Positions 43,751 through 52,821 of a DNA stretch of 64,000 nt are shown here, piece by piece; position 1 is the first letter of the stretch, and each line of letters begins with the position of its first letter. The stretch is from Vibrio jasicida CAIM 1864 = LMG 25398 (GTDB taxonomy: Bacteria > Pseudomonadota > Gammaproteobacteria > Enterobacterales > Vibrionaceae): assembly GCF_000400365.1 (NCBI RefSeq), contig NZ_BAOG01000003.1:186001-250000 (forward strand), in the 5' to 3' direction. The notes beneath the pieces were generated by a model, which did no database searches, was not told the DNA's origin, and was given only the letters and a program-made list of their open reading frames with translations. The position numbers were made by a program, and so were the translations under genes.

Positions 43751-44005
43751 ATGACCCGAACACTATTTCACATAACGCTATGGCGCACGGCGATAGCTGA
43801 GTTTTCAAAAGAAGTTGGTTATGCCCAAAGTCCCCAAGGATTGGTTAATAACCGAATTACCATTCAACTGACACCCGAAAGAACGCGGCTTGTCGCTACC
43901 GTTCATTTGGACTTCAACTCTCTAAACTATGAAATTAGCAGCACTCAAGATTGCTTCGATTTTTGCCAACTACTTAAGGCAATAGAAAGTGTCAAAAGCT
44001 TCTAA
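43751..44005 (+). CDS. Hypothetical 84-aa protein
   Basis: I do not recognise this protein. The frame is open from GTG 43706, but ATG 43751 gives the more plausible product. No convincing ribosome-binding site precedes either start. The sequence is mixed alpha/beta (NNRITIQLTPERTRLVATVHL) with two Cys near the C-terminus and no signal peptide. It stands alone between AT-rich gaps and may be a small resident Vibrio gene or not coding. Confidence 0.35.
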   Translation: MTRTLFHITLWRTAIAEFSKEVGYAQSPQGLVNNRITIQLTPERTRLVATVHLDFNSLNYEISSTQDCFDFCQLLKAIESVKSF

Positions 44006-44168
44006 CCAGCCTTAACGCTCTGGATTTCATGAATTAAAAACAATTAATTCCCAATTAATCATTTTAATATCATAGTCTTAATCGTTAATAACTAATCATA
44101 GTCATTTAGTGGTTACTTTGAAGTGTTGCAGCCAAAATGGTTGAACCTTCAACAACCGAGTGACATCA

Positions 44169-46529
44169 ATGAAACTGTTCAACATGTATCTGTTGAAAAG
44201 GAATTCATCTCTATCTTTACTAGCAAGCGTCTCCCTCGCAACACTTCTTACTGCGTGTAATGGTGGTAGCGAGGGCGGCTCGGGCAATCCGGTAATTACT
44301 TCACCTGTCGACAATACGGCGATCTTCTCTGCCAACATCGGTAACAATGCTATTGTTGGTGAGCGCACTTCTATTAACGTTACTGGTTATGTCAATACAA
44401 GCGATGATAGCGAGTTTGAGATTACGTCTGTCGAGTCATTATCAGGGGATGCTTGTCAGGTCGTCAGCTCTGGCTCAACGTCGTTTGATGTAAGCTCGAA
44501 TGAAACGCAAGATTGCCTGTATCAATACCGAGTTTCTCCAATGAGCAATAGCGCACAGTCAGAGTCTTATGTTCGTGTTGCTTCTGCTTCAACATATGCA
44601 TCGACATCGCTACCGAGAATCACAGCTTCAACTACCGAGAATCAAGAAATCATCATTGACCTTGAAACGGAGTTAGGTGCTTCGATGCCAGATAGTAGCT
44701 ACAAGTTACAAGAACAGATGGTTGTTATTGGTAACGGAAGTGCCACTTATCTCGACTCACAACGCATTCAATTTACGCCGACAGGAAAAGGGCAGAGTGA
44801 GATTTTCTACAGCTACGAAAGCGACTCTGCCATCAAACAAGGTACGATTTCGGTTTCTGTCTCGGAGTTGACTGAAAACACTCCGCCAACCGCCAATGCT
44901 TTTGCTCATCAAGAGCTCATCAAACTTGGTGAAAGTACTACGATAGATGTTGCGTCATATGTCTCCGATTTGGATGGAGATAACGTTCAGTTAGTCAGTG
45001 TTGAAGATTTTAACTCTACGATCGCATTGTTGTCGCCAACGGACGTAATGAATACTCAATTTACGTTTGAGTCGACAACACCTGGTGCTCACGATGTGGC
45101 ATATACCGTCAGTGACCACATGGGAGGTTACACAACATCGGTTGCTCGAATCGAAGTAGAGCCTGATTTTTCATTGATTCAAGATTGGGAAGATATCGTC
45201 ACTTACGACCCAGTTATTGATACAGAGATCCGTTTCTTTGCGCCAATGACAAAAGTATATGCAGACTACGTAAATGCCTCTTACACCTCAACCTATACAG
45301 AAAATGGTGAATATGGTTTGAAAGATGCAGAGGTGGTAACGCAAACACTCACCCAAGCACGTCAATACTGCAAGGTGCGTGGTGGTCGTTTGCCACTCCA
45401 ACGTGAACTTGAAACCTTAATTGCAAATGAAACCAGTGCGTTCAGTAACCACAATTGGCCAACGAGTAATCAATATTGGACAGCAGAGAACGTTAGTGAA
45501 ACCAATGCAGCGACGGTTAACTTGAATGATGGTCTGGTTGGCAATCAGTCAAAAACTGTGGCTATGTACACAACTTGTGTTGATCTTAGTGATGAGGCGG
45601 TTGGTGATTTCTCAGTATCGGCGATAGAGCAATCGGCTACAGGAAATGAGTATGTTTATCAGATTGAAGTTCTTCACCCTGATGGGGGGATTGCGTCATA
45701 TCAAGATGTTGAAGTAGAGGCATTAAGTGAAGCTGGTGTATTTGACTCTGGAAGCTCTTCAATATCTCTTGTTATGGATTCCAATGGTTCACAACAGCTT
45801 TCTTATTATGATACATCGTTTAGTAAATCAGTAATTGCTGCTGAAGTTGGGTCTGTAAGGGATTTGTTTCCGTTTGTCCCAGATGAGGGAGCATCGGCAT
45901 TAGAGACTACAGATGGAACTAAATGGAATCATGTCGATATTAGATATGGTCTCATTCTACCGTCTATCGGTGAAAGTGGTGTACCTATCCTCTTTAGTTA
46001 TGACTCTCCGGATGGAATGGGTAGCAGCACTGTGTATAAACAGAGCTTTTCAGGAAATGATTTTGTTATGGCTCTCCACATAAAAAATACAGGGCGAATG
46101 GGTAGTGGTGCTGTGTCGTTTTTTATCCAGCAACAAGGAAATCTACCTGATCAAAGTTGGTTCAATGAGGAGGAAGATCCTGAGCGAGATCAGCCTGGAG
46201 CGCCGCACACATCAGATACCTTTAATATCGTGACCCAGTTTTCAAAAAACCAATTCAATTTTTATCAAGGTTTTGACAATTTTGTAGGAAGTAACTCAGC
46301 TGATGTTCGGTATGAAGATCGATATTTATGGTTCCAAAAAAAGGGAGATTTTTTGTACCACTATTCGTCGAATACACCAATCAGACCGAGTGAACCGGAC
46401 TTTTCAAAGCCTTTCGATTGGGGGGATATAGATCCTACCAAGCCTTATTGGGTCGGCACTGGCGGAAGTACAAACTATGAAGATTTAGAGGCATTCCTCG
46501 TTGATGCTAACTTTGCAAGTTATTTATAA
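44169..46529 (+). CDS. Large surface lipoprotein with Ig/cadherin-like domains and a lectin-like module (paralogue 1)
   Basis: I take ATG 44169 rather than the GTG nine bases upstream. The 786-aa product has a lipoprotein signal with a lipobox LTAC and Cys30, then Gly/Ser. Residues about 40-330 are tandem beta-sandwich repeats (Cys pairs GDACQV and QDCLYQY; TSYVSDLDGD-like cadherin motifs). Near 420-470 is ARQYCKVRGGRLPLQRELETLI, the pattern of the C-type-lectin-like/invasin adhesion module. The C-terminal 300 residues match no family I know, though they have a counterpart in the next gene. It probably sits on the outer membrane surface and binds a host or environmental ligand. It forms a two-gene tandem with 46540-48879. 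Confidence 0.75.
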   Translation: MKLFNMYLLKRNSSLSLLASVSLATLLTACNGGSEGGSGNPVITSPVDNTAIFSANIGNNAIVGERTSINVTGYVNTSDDSEFEITSVESLSGDACQVVSSGSTSFDVSSNETQDCLYQYRVSPMSNSAQSESYVRVASASTYASTSLPRITASTTENQEIIIDLETELGASMPDSSYKLQEQMVVIGNGSATYLDSQRIQFTPTGKGQSEIFYSYESDSAIKQGTISVSVSELTENTPPTANAFAHQELIKLGESTTIDVASYVSDLDGDNVQLVSVEDFNSTIALLSPTDVMNTQFTFESTTPGAHDVAYTVSDHMGGYTTSVARIEVEPDFSLIQDWEDIVTYDPVIDTEIRFFAPMTKVYADYVNASYTSTYTENGEYGLKDAEVVTQTLTQARQYCKVRGGRLPLQRELETLIANETSAFSNHNWPTSNQYWTAENVSETNAATVNLNDGLVGNQSKTVAMYTTCVDLSDEAVGDFSVSAIEQSATGNEYVYQIEVLHPDGGIASYQDVEVEALSEAGVFDSGSSSISLVMDSNGSQQLSYYDTSFSKSVIAAEVGSVRDLFPFVPDEGASALETTDGTKWNHVDIRYGLILPSIGESGVPILFSYDSPDGMGSSTVYKQSFSGNDFVMALHIKNTGRMGSGAVSFFIQQQGNLPDQSWFNEEEDPERDQPGAPHTSDTFNIVTQFSKNQFNFYQGFDNFVGSNSADVRYEDRYLWFQKKGDFLYHYSSNTPIRPSEPDFSKPFDWGDIDPTKPYWVGTGGSTNYEDLEAFLVDANFASYL

Positions 46530-46539
46530 AGGTATGACC

Positions 46540-48879
46540 ATGAAAGTACTTGGAAAAATTAGCTTTATCTTCTCCTTATCTTTAATTTTATCCGCATGTA
46601 ATGGTGGTTCTGGTAATGATTCATCATCCAACAGTGTTGAAGGAAGCTCTCCTGAGACAGTGAACATAGAAACTTCTCCTATCCAATCTAAAGGACTGGT
46701 GAGTGAAGAGGTTGCTATCGACGTTTTGGCTACAAATGAAGTCAGCGCGGCGATGAAGGTGACATCTGTGCGCTCAATATCAGGAGATAGTTGTCAGGTT
46801 ACGTCCATTGGTGAACAGTCATTTACGACAAGTTCTGATGAAGTAGGCGAGTGCCAATACGAATACACAGTCGCCCCAAAAAATAGTGAGCTTTATGTGG
46901 GTGAGGAATCTTCAATTGCTCGTGTTTCTGTGTCTGAAACAGCAGCTGATAATACATTACCCAACCTTGCAGAAACGACGGATATTGATACGCCTGTTGT
47001 GATTGACCTTTCTCAGGAATTATCCGAGGAGCTTGATACATCAGTGTTCTATCTATCGTCTGATGCATCTGTGCTTGGCGCCGGTATCGTGGATAGCGAT
47101 GCGGCGAACAACGTGCTTACTTTTACTCCATTTGAGGTGGGCGTTTCTCGAGTTACTTACTCAATGACAGATGGTTCTGTCACCAAGCTAGGAACGATTG
47201 ATGTTGCTGTTTCTGATACGCAGAATACGCCGCCAGTTGCCCTTAACTATGTCCGTGAAGGGAAGTTAGATAAAGGGATGTTGGTGACGATTGATTTAAC
47301 GGACTATATCTCTGATGCAGAAGATGCGGTGATCCTCGAATCCGTGAGAGCTTACAATGCGGAGACCGAAATTACGTCCGCTTCTGAGCATACCTTTACT
47401 TTTCGTTCCTTAGAGCCGGGAGCGCATGAAGTTGCTTACACCATTAATGATGGTCGCGGTGGATACGCGGTTGGACAAGTTTATCTTGAAGTAGAGCCTG
47501 ATTTTAGCCTGGTTCAAGACTGGGATGATGTAACGGTTTACGATTCAACTATTGGTGCAAATATTACGTTTACGGCTCCTGTAAGTAAGGTGCTAGCGGA
47601 CTATACCAATACAGCGTATACAAATTATCTAGCACAAGATGAGGTTACTGGGCCGAAAGGAGCGGACGTGGTCACCATGAACCTTGAACAAGCGCAAAAC
47701 TACTGTGCGACAAGGAATGGACGTTTGCCAATCAACCGTGAATGGGAACTACTCATTGCAAATCAAGGTAACCTTTTTTCGTCTCAAAACTGGCCTGCAG
47801 GTGCAGATTTTTGGAGTGCAGATATGATCTCCGAAACTGCTGGCAAGAGCATTAACGCGACAGATGGGACGATTTCTGAGTTAGCGAAGTTAACAGGTGA
47901 AGGGTTCGTTACCTGTGTGTTGTTAGATAGCGAGGCGGTAAAGGATTTTTCAAGTGAAATTGAATATGTTACGCGCCCTTATAGTAACGTAAGTGATGTG
48001 TCTTTAAAGGTAACTGACCCAGACGGAAGTTTAGCGCCATACCAGAACATTGAAATCATATCTGAACGTGAAAAAGGCGTGTTCAGTAATTATGAAACAA
48101 GCGAAACTCTTTTGTCGGATGCAAGCGGATCAGCAGTTACCACATACACAGACTTATCTTTTAACAATGAAGTGATCAGTGTTACAAGTAGTTCAAATGC
48201 AAAATCTTCAATTGCTTATTCGTCTAAAGACGCGGTTACGGCCTCAACTTTGCCTGTGAATGAAAGCAATAAGTGGAATCGTGTTGCAGCGGAGAGTGGT
48301 ACGATTTTGCCGATCGATGATATCGGCATTCCATCACTCTATTATGGAACAGGCGGATCAATAAGAGCACTATCAGTATTTAATGAACGCTCTTTTACTG
48401 GTAGAAACTTTATTGGTTACGTTAAAGTCAAAAACTTTGGAGAAAAAGATGCGATATCCGGTAAGTTATCGTTTATCGTTCAGCAAGAATCTATTGTGCC
48501 TCAGTCAGGTTGGGGGGATGCAGCCAATCAACCGGGTTCACCTCGTAGTAACAAAGCGTTTGAAATAGTTACCAACTACTGGAATGAGAGAACGCAAGTT
48601 TTTTCTGGCTATGGAAACTCGGTAGGCTTAGCGAATATGAATGTTGCCTCTCATGAGAGACATATTTGGTTTGAAAATAACAATGGCCACTTTATGGTTT
48701 ACTCTTCAGAGACTTCAGACAAACCGCTAGAACCAGCAGTATCATTTAACATGGATTGGGCAGGGATGGATCCAGGCCTACCTTATTGGGTGCAAATCAG
48801 CAGCCGAATTAGTCGTGATGGTAACTCTGTAGGGGTTATGACATACGTTACTGATGCTAAGTTTGCGTCTTTTGATTAA
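46540..48879 (+). CDS. Large surface lipoprotein (paralogue 2)
   Basis: I take ATG 46540, seven bases after AAAGG, instead of upstream in-frame ATGs. The 779-aa product has a lipobox LSAC with Cys20 and the same domain order as the gene before it: beta-sandwich repeats with GDSCQV and GECQYEY, a YISDAEDAV cadherin-like repeat, then EQAQNYCATRNGRLPINREW. It shares the same C-terminal region, including GRNFIGYVKVKN, where the first has GNDFVMALHIKN. It is plainly a diverged tandem duplicate, 10 bases downstream. It ends in a strong terminator shared with the convergent minus-strand operon. Confidence 0.75.
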   Translation: MKVLGKISFIFSLSLILSACNGGSGNDSSSNSVEGSSPETVNIETSPIQSKGLVSEEVAIDVLATNEVSAAMKVTSVRSISGDSCQVTSIGEQSFTTSSDEVGECQYEYTVAPKNSELYVGEESSIARVSVSETAADNTLPNLAETTDIDTPVVIDLSQELSEELDTSVFYLSSDASVLGAGIVDSDAANNVLTFTPFEVGVSRVTYSMTDGSVTKLGTIDVAVSDTQNTPPVALNYVREGKLDKGMLVTIDLTDYISDAEDAVILESVRAYNAETEITSASEHTFTFRSLEPGAHEVAYTINDGRGGYAVGQVYLEVEPDFSLVQDWDDVTVYDSTIGANITFTAPVSKVLADYTNTAYTNYLAQDEVTGPKGADVVTMNLEQAQNYCATRNGRLPINREWELLIANQGNLFSSQNWPAGADFWSADMISETAGKSINATDGTISELAKLTGEGFVTCVLLDSEAVKDFSSEIEYVTRPYSNVSDVSLKVTDPDGSLAPYQNIEIISEREKGVFSNYETSETLLSDASGSAVTTYTDLSFNNEVISVTSSSNAKSSIAYSSKDAVTASTLPVNESNKWNRVAAESGTILPIDDIGIPSLYYGTGGSIRALSVFNERSFTGRNFIGYVKVKNFGEKDAISGKLSFIVQQESIVPQSGWGDAANQPGSPRSNKAFEIVTNYWNERTQVFSGYGNSVGLANMNVASHERHIWFENNNGHFMVYSSETSDKPLEPAVSFNMDWAGMDPGLPYWVQISSRISRDGNSVGVMTYVTDAKFASFD

Positions 48880-48881
48880 TG

Positions 48882-48910
48882 AAAAGCTAGCCAATCTTGG
48901 CTAGCTTTTT
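48882..48910. terminator. Bidirectional terminator between lipoprotein and pilus operons
   Basis: AAAAGCTAGCCA / TGGCTAGCTTTT, a twelve-base-pair stem with a four-base loop. It overlaps the stop codon of the minus-strand gene by one base and can end transcription from both sides. Confidence 0.88.
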
Positions 48911-49397
48911 AATACCACATCAACTGCCCGTACATTCTGGCAAGTTGCTCCTGTGTCCCTTCCGATTCAATCTCTTCATCATAGGTAAGCAAAAACTCTT
49001 GTTTACTCAGACGTTTAATTCTTGCGGCAAAATATCGGTTGTTTGCGTTGATGAGATCCCTTTTAAACGCTTGTGAAGAGTGATCAGCGATGTACAAGTA
49101 CTGACTGCTCAGCGTCAAGAAGTAAAAGCTGTTGTTTGTGTAACCAAGAATGCCGGAGCTCTTTCTCATTGTTCCGTTTTCTAATGTGGTAATGAAGGTA
49201 AACAAACCGTTGTTTACGTATACGCTGAGTTTTCGGCTGGGGTTGTTCAATTGGCTTTCTATGGAGAACTTAGAGCCCAGCAAACTTAGCCATGGGCTCA
49301 GGATTACCAAGGCCCCTATAATTATCGACACCTTCCACAAAGAGAACTTACCAGAAGCCCATTTGACCAGTAATTTCGACATTATCGAGCCTTTCAT
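48909..49397 (-). CDS. Small membrane-anchored protein B (regulator-linked), copy 1
   Basis: I start at ATG 49397 because AAGAGG lies seven bases upstream; the longer frame has no such site. The 162-aa product has one membrane helix at about residues 20-42 (WKVSIIIGALVILSPWL) and a periplasmic-looking beta-rich domain. It is colinear with the protein at 57938-58369, sharing the spacing of LS-PWL, a beta core and a G-Y/I-aromatic stretch (SGILGYTNNSFYF versus NTGYYASFFDTLY). I do not recognise the family. Its place after a ToxR-type regulator suggests a ToxS/TcpH-like partner that stabilises or tunes the regulator. Confidence 0.6.
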   Translation of the reverse strand: MKGSIMSKLLVKWASGKFSLWKVSIIIGALVILSPWLSLLGSKFSIESQLNNPSRKLSVYVNNGLFTFITTLENGTMRKSSGILGYTNNSFYFLTLSSQYLYIADHSSQAFKRDLINANNRYFAARIKRLSKQEFLLTYDEEIESEGTQEQLARMYGQLMWY

Positions 49398-49773
49398 ATT
49401 CAAACCTCTTGCTGAGATAAACGGTGTTACTTTTTTCATCGAGTTGAGCGACGTTGATTTGAGAGAGGTAATCTTTAGCGTTGAGCGTTATTGTTTGGGC
49501 TGCATTTTGATTGCCATTTAAAAATTCATAACTCTTGTTAAAAGACAGCATAAATACCGTATCGTTTATCACTGCATAAAGCCCTTGGCTATGACGAATA
49601 ACGTCATAGGGCATGAATTGGAGTGATGAATAAAAGCCATGGGAAAATTGTAAATGCGTTTCTAGTCGTGTTGAGGTCACGGGCGAGTACACGGTGAAAT
49701 CGCCACCAGTAGCATTGATAAAAGGCATCGCAACAATGAGCGAGGCAATGCCAATCGTTCTTTTGAAGTTCAT
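49348..49773 (-). CDS. Small exported protein A (regulator-linked), copy 1
   Basis: This 141-aa protein has an N-terminal hydrophobic segment (TIGIASLIVAMPFINA), either a signal peptide or an anchor, followed by a beta-rich domain. It overlaps the next gene by 50 bases and starts two bases after the regulator stop. Its sequence runs in parallel with the broken gene at 57486-57935 (HGFYSSLQ versus SGFYKTIH; KDYLSQINVAQL versus SRYFRGLTHVKL; ending GQMGFW versus GRLVGW). Family unknown. A periplasmic partner of the adjacent membrane regulator is the best inference. Confidence 0.6.
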   Translation of the reverse strand: MNFKRTIGIASLIVAMPFINATGGDFTVYSPVTSTRLETHLQFSHGFYSSLQFMPYDVIRHSQGLYAVINDTVFMLSFNKSYEFLNGNQNAAQTITLNAKDYLSQINVAQLDEKSNTVYLSKRFEYERLDNVEITGQMGFW

Positions 49774-49775
49774 AG

Positions 49776-50285
49776 TCAGTATAAAGAGTAATAAAGCGCG
49801 CTGCTGTAAAGCAAAATGAAAACGCTAAGGAAAATATCTCCCCAGCGAATTGAGGGGAGGTTAGCTCGAGTTGGGTAAGACCGCGTTTGCAATGGTCCTG
49901 CTCTTTCTCCCGTTTGTTTTGAGTCGGAGAGAGAAGCAAAGTCGTTGGTTGCCCTTGATTGCAATGACATTAGGTTTACACCAACAGGCAAAACCAGTTT
50001 GTAGCCTAGCGTTGGATAAGCCCGGATTTCAATGTTTGAGTTTATGGTGGCCAGTTTTCTACGCAGTTTCATGATACTCACGTTCAGGGAGTTAGAACCG
50101 ATAGGCTTATCTGGCCAACCCGCCGCGATGAGGGCATCTCGGCTGTAAATTTTGTCGGTGTCGTCGAAGAGTGTTTTCGCGATGTTTAAGCTGCTTATGC
50201 TCATGGATACCGACATGACTAAGCTTTTTGTTGAGTCGTCATAGGCATCAATGGCGAGATTAGCCTCATTGATACAAAGCAACAT
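49776..50285 (-). CDS. ToxR-type winged-helix membrane regulator, copy 1
   Basis: This 169-aa protein has an OmpR/PhoB-type winged helix at about residues 25-100 (YSRDALIAAGWPDKPIGSNSLNVSIMKLRRKL, shortened here: GSNSLNVSIMKLRRKL) and TLGYKLV, the wing. One membrane helix lies at the extreme C-terminus (FLSVFILLYSSALYY) with almost no periplasmic part. That order, DNA-binding domain in the cytoplasm then a membrane helix, is that of ToxR, TcpP and CadC. It is embedded in the pilus operon and is colinear with 56894-57493. It probably regulates the pilus genes together with the two small proteins after it. Confidence 0.75.
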   Translation of the reverse strand: MLLCINEANLAIDAYDDSTKSLVMSVSMSISSLNIAKTLFDDTDKIYSRDALIAAGWPDKPIGSNSLNVSIMKLRRKLATINSNIEIRAYPTLGYKLVLPVGVNLMSLQSRATNDFASLSDSKQTGERAGPLQTRSYPTRANLPSIRWGDIFLSVFILLYSSALYYSLY

Positions 50286-50288
50286 AGT

Positions 50289-51080
50289 TTATTGGCACTG
50301 CAAGTTTGGGATTATGACGGTATCCTTTGGATGAATAACGTCTATATCACGCAGGGTTTTAAAGCCTTCGTTGGCTGACATCAGCTCGGTAAAGGAAATG
50401 TGATGTTGGCTTGCGATTTTGTACAACCAATCCCCTTCTTTTACGCGATATATGTTGGCCTTACACTCTGTGTCGCGATCTGTGTATTCCATAACCGATA
50501 TAGCTTGCTTGTCTGTTTGTGTTTCAGAAGCCACTTGAATCTCATCATAAACAGGAGAGGGCACTTGAGTGTTGGTATTTTGGAATCGATATTGAATCCC
50601 GAAACCCAATGATTGCAATTTATAGTCTGGCTCCTGACTGGAAAGGAACTTGTAGCCAAAGTTGAACGCCCAGAGCGGGTTTAGCTCATATCGAATGCCA
50701 ATTTGTGCTATGGGTGAGAGCTCGTCGTTTTCCGATATCATGCCCAACCCACCGTAAAGTTTGTAGCGTTTAGAGAGAGGCAAGGTGCCCAGCAACGACA
50801 GATCGGTTCCATAGCGAGAGATGTTTTGAGTGGTGTTTCGGTATTCACCGACTTTGAGCATATCTAGCTGGCCATATGTACCGGTTGACACTTCTATTGC
50901 CCAGGTTGGAGAGAGTTGATAGCCAAGCTTTATCCCTCCTCCAAAAGAGGAATCAGAGAACTCGGTATCCGTTTTGCCGTTATGGGTGAGGGAGCCTCCC
51001 ACGTACCAGTTGGTAGGCTCTGCAATAACAATAGAAGAGAAGCCTGCAATAATTCCCATTATGAACGTAGTTCTATTCAT
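50289..51080 (-). CDS. Outer-membrane beta-barrel protein with C-terminal LysM domain
   Basis: This 263-aa protein has a signal peptide (MNRTTFIMGIIAGFSSIVIA) and an OmpA/OprF-like small barrel of alternating strands (NWYVGGSLTHNGK; GYQLSPTWAIEVSTG; FGYKFLS). Residues about 215-260 are a LysM domain (YRVKEGDWLYKIASQHHISF...VIIPN) that binds peptidoglycan. It starts in a one-base overlap with the adhesin gene, so it belongs to the pilus operon. OmpA-like proteins accompany several alternative chaperone-usher pili, but a barrel with LysM is unusual. It may anchor the usher or pilus to the cell wall. Confidence 0.75.
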   Translation of the reverse strand: MNRTTFIMGIIAGFSSIVIAEPTNWYVGGSLTHNGKTDTEFSDSSFGGGIKLGYQLSPTWAIEVSTGTYGQLDMLKVGEYRNTTQNISRYGTDLSLLGTLPLSKRYKLYGGLGMISENDELSPIAQIGIRYELNPLWAFNFGYKFLSSQEPDYKLQSLGFGIQYRFQNTNTQVPSPVYDEIQVASETQTDKQAISVMEYTDRDTECKANIYRVKEGDWLYKIASQHHISFTELMSANEGFKTLRDIDVIHPKDTVIIPNLQCQ

Positions 51081-52120
51081 TAATACAACTCCTCGAACAT
51101 AACGGTGAAACTTCCAGAGTAAGTGCCGGATTCAACTTCGGTTGAAGGAATATCTTGGTAACTCACCATTAAATCAAAATTAATCACATTGGTTGGCGCA
51201 TCGAGTACATAACTTGTTTCGTCATTCGTCAGTTTGTTTACACCATTTTCTACCCAAATAGGGTCGTCACAGTTGGTGGAAGCACATTCAATACTAAACG
51301 GGATTTCTGTCTTCCCAGTGTTGGACGTCAACGTGAAATCATGGGCTAGCAAAGTCATAGATAATCCCGTGCTAAAGGTTCCTGTTGCGGTAATATTGAA
51401 CATGGTTTCAGCTGACACAGTATGGTTGGTTGTGTCATAAGTAGGGTTCATTACACCATCACCAGCAACATCGATGTTTTCCAAGCTGTTAGGGACATAG
51501 TCGATATTGACAGTGAAAACGTCAGATAAAACACGATAGGTGAGGGCGCCACCTGACGACTGATAGTAGTATCGAATGTCAGCAGGAATGGTTGCCGTGT
51601 ACACACCTTTCTCTTGTCCCTGCAAAGCGGTTAGGAGTGCGGTTGTATCCAAGTCAAAGGTTGGTCTGTAAAAATAAAAAGGGGTAACCTCACTGCTGTA
51701 ATCAAGAGAAAAGCTAGCGCTACAACTTTGCGTGCTGTCATCGGCAAGAGTGACAGTATTTCCAGATAGCTGCGATGTTGCGCAGCTTGGGGTTACAAGT
51801 TGAGTGTCATTACGAACATAATTGTTAGATGACATGTTGTATTGCACGCCTTTCAGCCCGATAGGGGCATTAACGTTTGCCCCAGTCGGTCCAGTTAACG
51901 TCAATTCATCTGGCTTGTTGGTTAGGTACGCGCCCGGGAGAAAACGATCTGTCGGAGTAAGACCACTTGCCACTGTCCAGTCACTTAAGGTGTATGTGTT
52001 GCCACCTAAAGCTATGGCGTTCTCAAGTCGCAATTGTTGACCTTCAATGTGAACATTAAGCGTGGCACTATGAACCAGCGGGGCTGCAAGCAACAGTAAC
52101 CAAGAAGCAGAACGAATCAT
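51080..52120 (-). CDS. Putative pilus tip adhesin (CS1/alternative chaperone-usher type)
   Basis: This 346-aa exported protein has a signal peptide (MIRSASWLLLLAAPLVHS) and is beta-rich throughout, with two Cys pairs (TPSCATSQLSG...STQSCSASF and SIECASTNCDD). The C-terminal part ends VESGTYSGSFTVMFEELY. This resembles the donor-strand-dependent pilin fold of the other subunits, whose ends are similar. Its length, about twice that of the major subunit, and its place after usher and chaperone fit the two-domain tip adhesin of CS1/CFA-I-type pili (CooD/CfaE, EcpD). The ligand is unknown. It overlaps both neighbours by one base. Confidence 0.7.
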   Translation of the reverse strand: MIRSASWLLLLAAPLVHSATLNVHIEGQQLRLENAIALGGNTYTLSDWTVASGLTPTDRFLPGAYLTNKPDELTLTGPTGANVNAPIGLKGVQYNMSSNNYVRNDTQLVTPSCATSQLSGNTVTLADDSTQSCSASFSLDYSSEVTPFYFYRPTFDLDTTALLTALQGQEKGVYTATIPADIRYYYQSSGGALTYRVLSDVFTVNIDYVPNSLENIDVAGDGVMNPTYDTTNHTVSAETMFNITATGTFSTGLSMTLLAHDFTLTSNTGKTEIPFSIECASTNCDDPIWVENGVNKLTNDETSYVLDAPTNVINFDLMVSYQDIPSTEVESGTYSGSFTVMFEELY

Positions 52121-52821
52121 TACTTGCCATCCTTTAACGTTATCTTTTTATGGTAGCTTTCGTCATGGTTAATAACGGTCACTTCTACTTGATCTTTTGA
52201 GATGTTTTTAGGCAATTCATACGTGCGCTCACGGCCTGACAAGGACATAGCGGTAAATTCGCAGTCTTCTGTTACCTTATCTGTACATTGGTCCACATAA
52301 GCGCGGATGAAGCTGTTACCCGTGTTGTTGATGTGCAGTTTCCCGTTCGACAGTGATACTGAGTAGTCGATTTTCTGTGTTTTCGCAGGTATCACAAAGA
52401 GAGGACGATAGCCAAAGTTGATCGTCACAGCAGACTGTGATTTTCCTTCTGGGTCGTAAGGTGATGGTTCAAAGCTAACTAGGTAGTATTGGTCTTCGCT
52501 AAAATCACATTTGTTACCACACAAGGAACGCACACCAACTTGCTTTTGGCGACCTGATTCAAGGATCATCTTTGGATGAGTTAACGTTACGCGCCAATCA
52601 GAGAAGTTTGACTCTGTATAAGGTGTGCGCGTCAGTTCGCCATTTTTAACTTGCAGCTGAGTGATATTCGATTGAATGAACTCAGTGGTCGATTTATTGT
52701 TTGAGATCGTGAAAACGCCGTTTCCGTATTCATCACCTACTAACAACATAGTATCTACGTTCATTGCTGAAGTTGCCGTTGAAATAAGTGCAGCAGCGAA
52801 AATTGGAAGTGATTTCATCAT
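52120..52821 (-). CDS. Periplasmic pilus chaperone (alternative chaperone-usher)
   Basis: This 233-aa protein has a signal peptide and an immunoglobulin-like two-domain layout. It overlaps the usher stop (ATGA) and the adhesin start. The first domain has a Cys pair in the VRSLCGNKCDFSEDQYYLVSF strand region. The second ends in strongly alternating strands (KVTEDCEFTAMSLSGRER). Such chaperones cap pilin subunits and hand them to the usher. The classic FimC/PapD signature is absent, as expected for the CS1/ECP branch, so the assignment rests on size, export and gene order. Confidence 0.75.
   Translation of the reverse strand: MMKSLPIFAAALISTATSAMNVDTMLLVGDEYGNGVFTISNNKSTTEFIQSNITQLQVKNGELTRTPYTESNFSDWRVTLTHPKMILESGRQKQVGVRSLCGNKCDFSEDQYYLVSFEPSPYDPEGKSQSAVTINFGYRPLFVIPAKTQKIDYSVSLSNGKLHINNTGNSFIRAYVDQCTDKVTEDCEFTAMSLSGRERTYELPKNISKDQVEVTVINHDESYHKKITLKDGK

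Noticed and set aside
49150..49521. 123-codon plus-strand frame across the small regulator-linked genes
   Set aside because: It is opposite two minus-strand genes that have proper starts, membrane helices and paralogues at 57.5-58.4 kb. The minus-strand reading is better supported.
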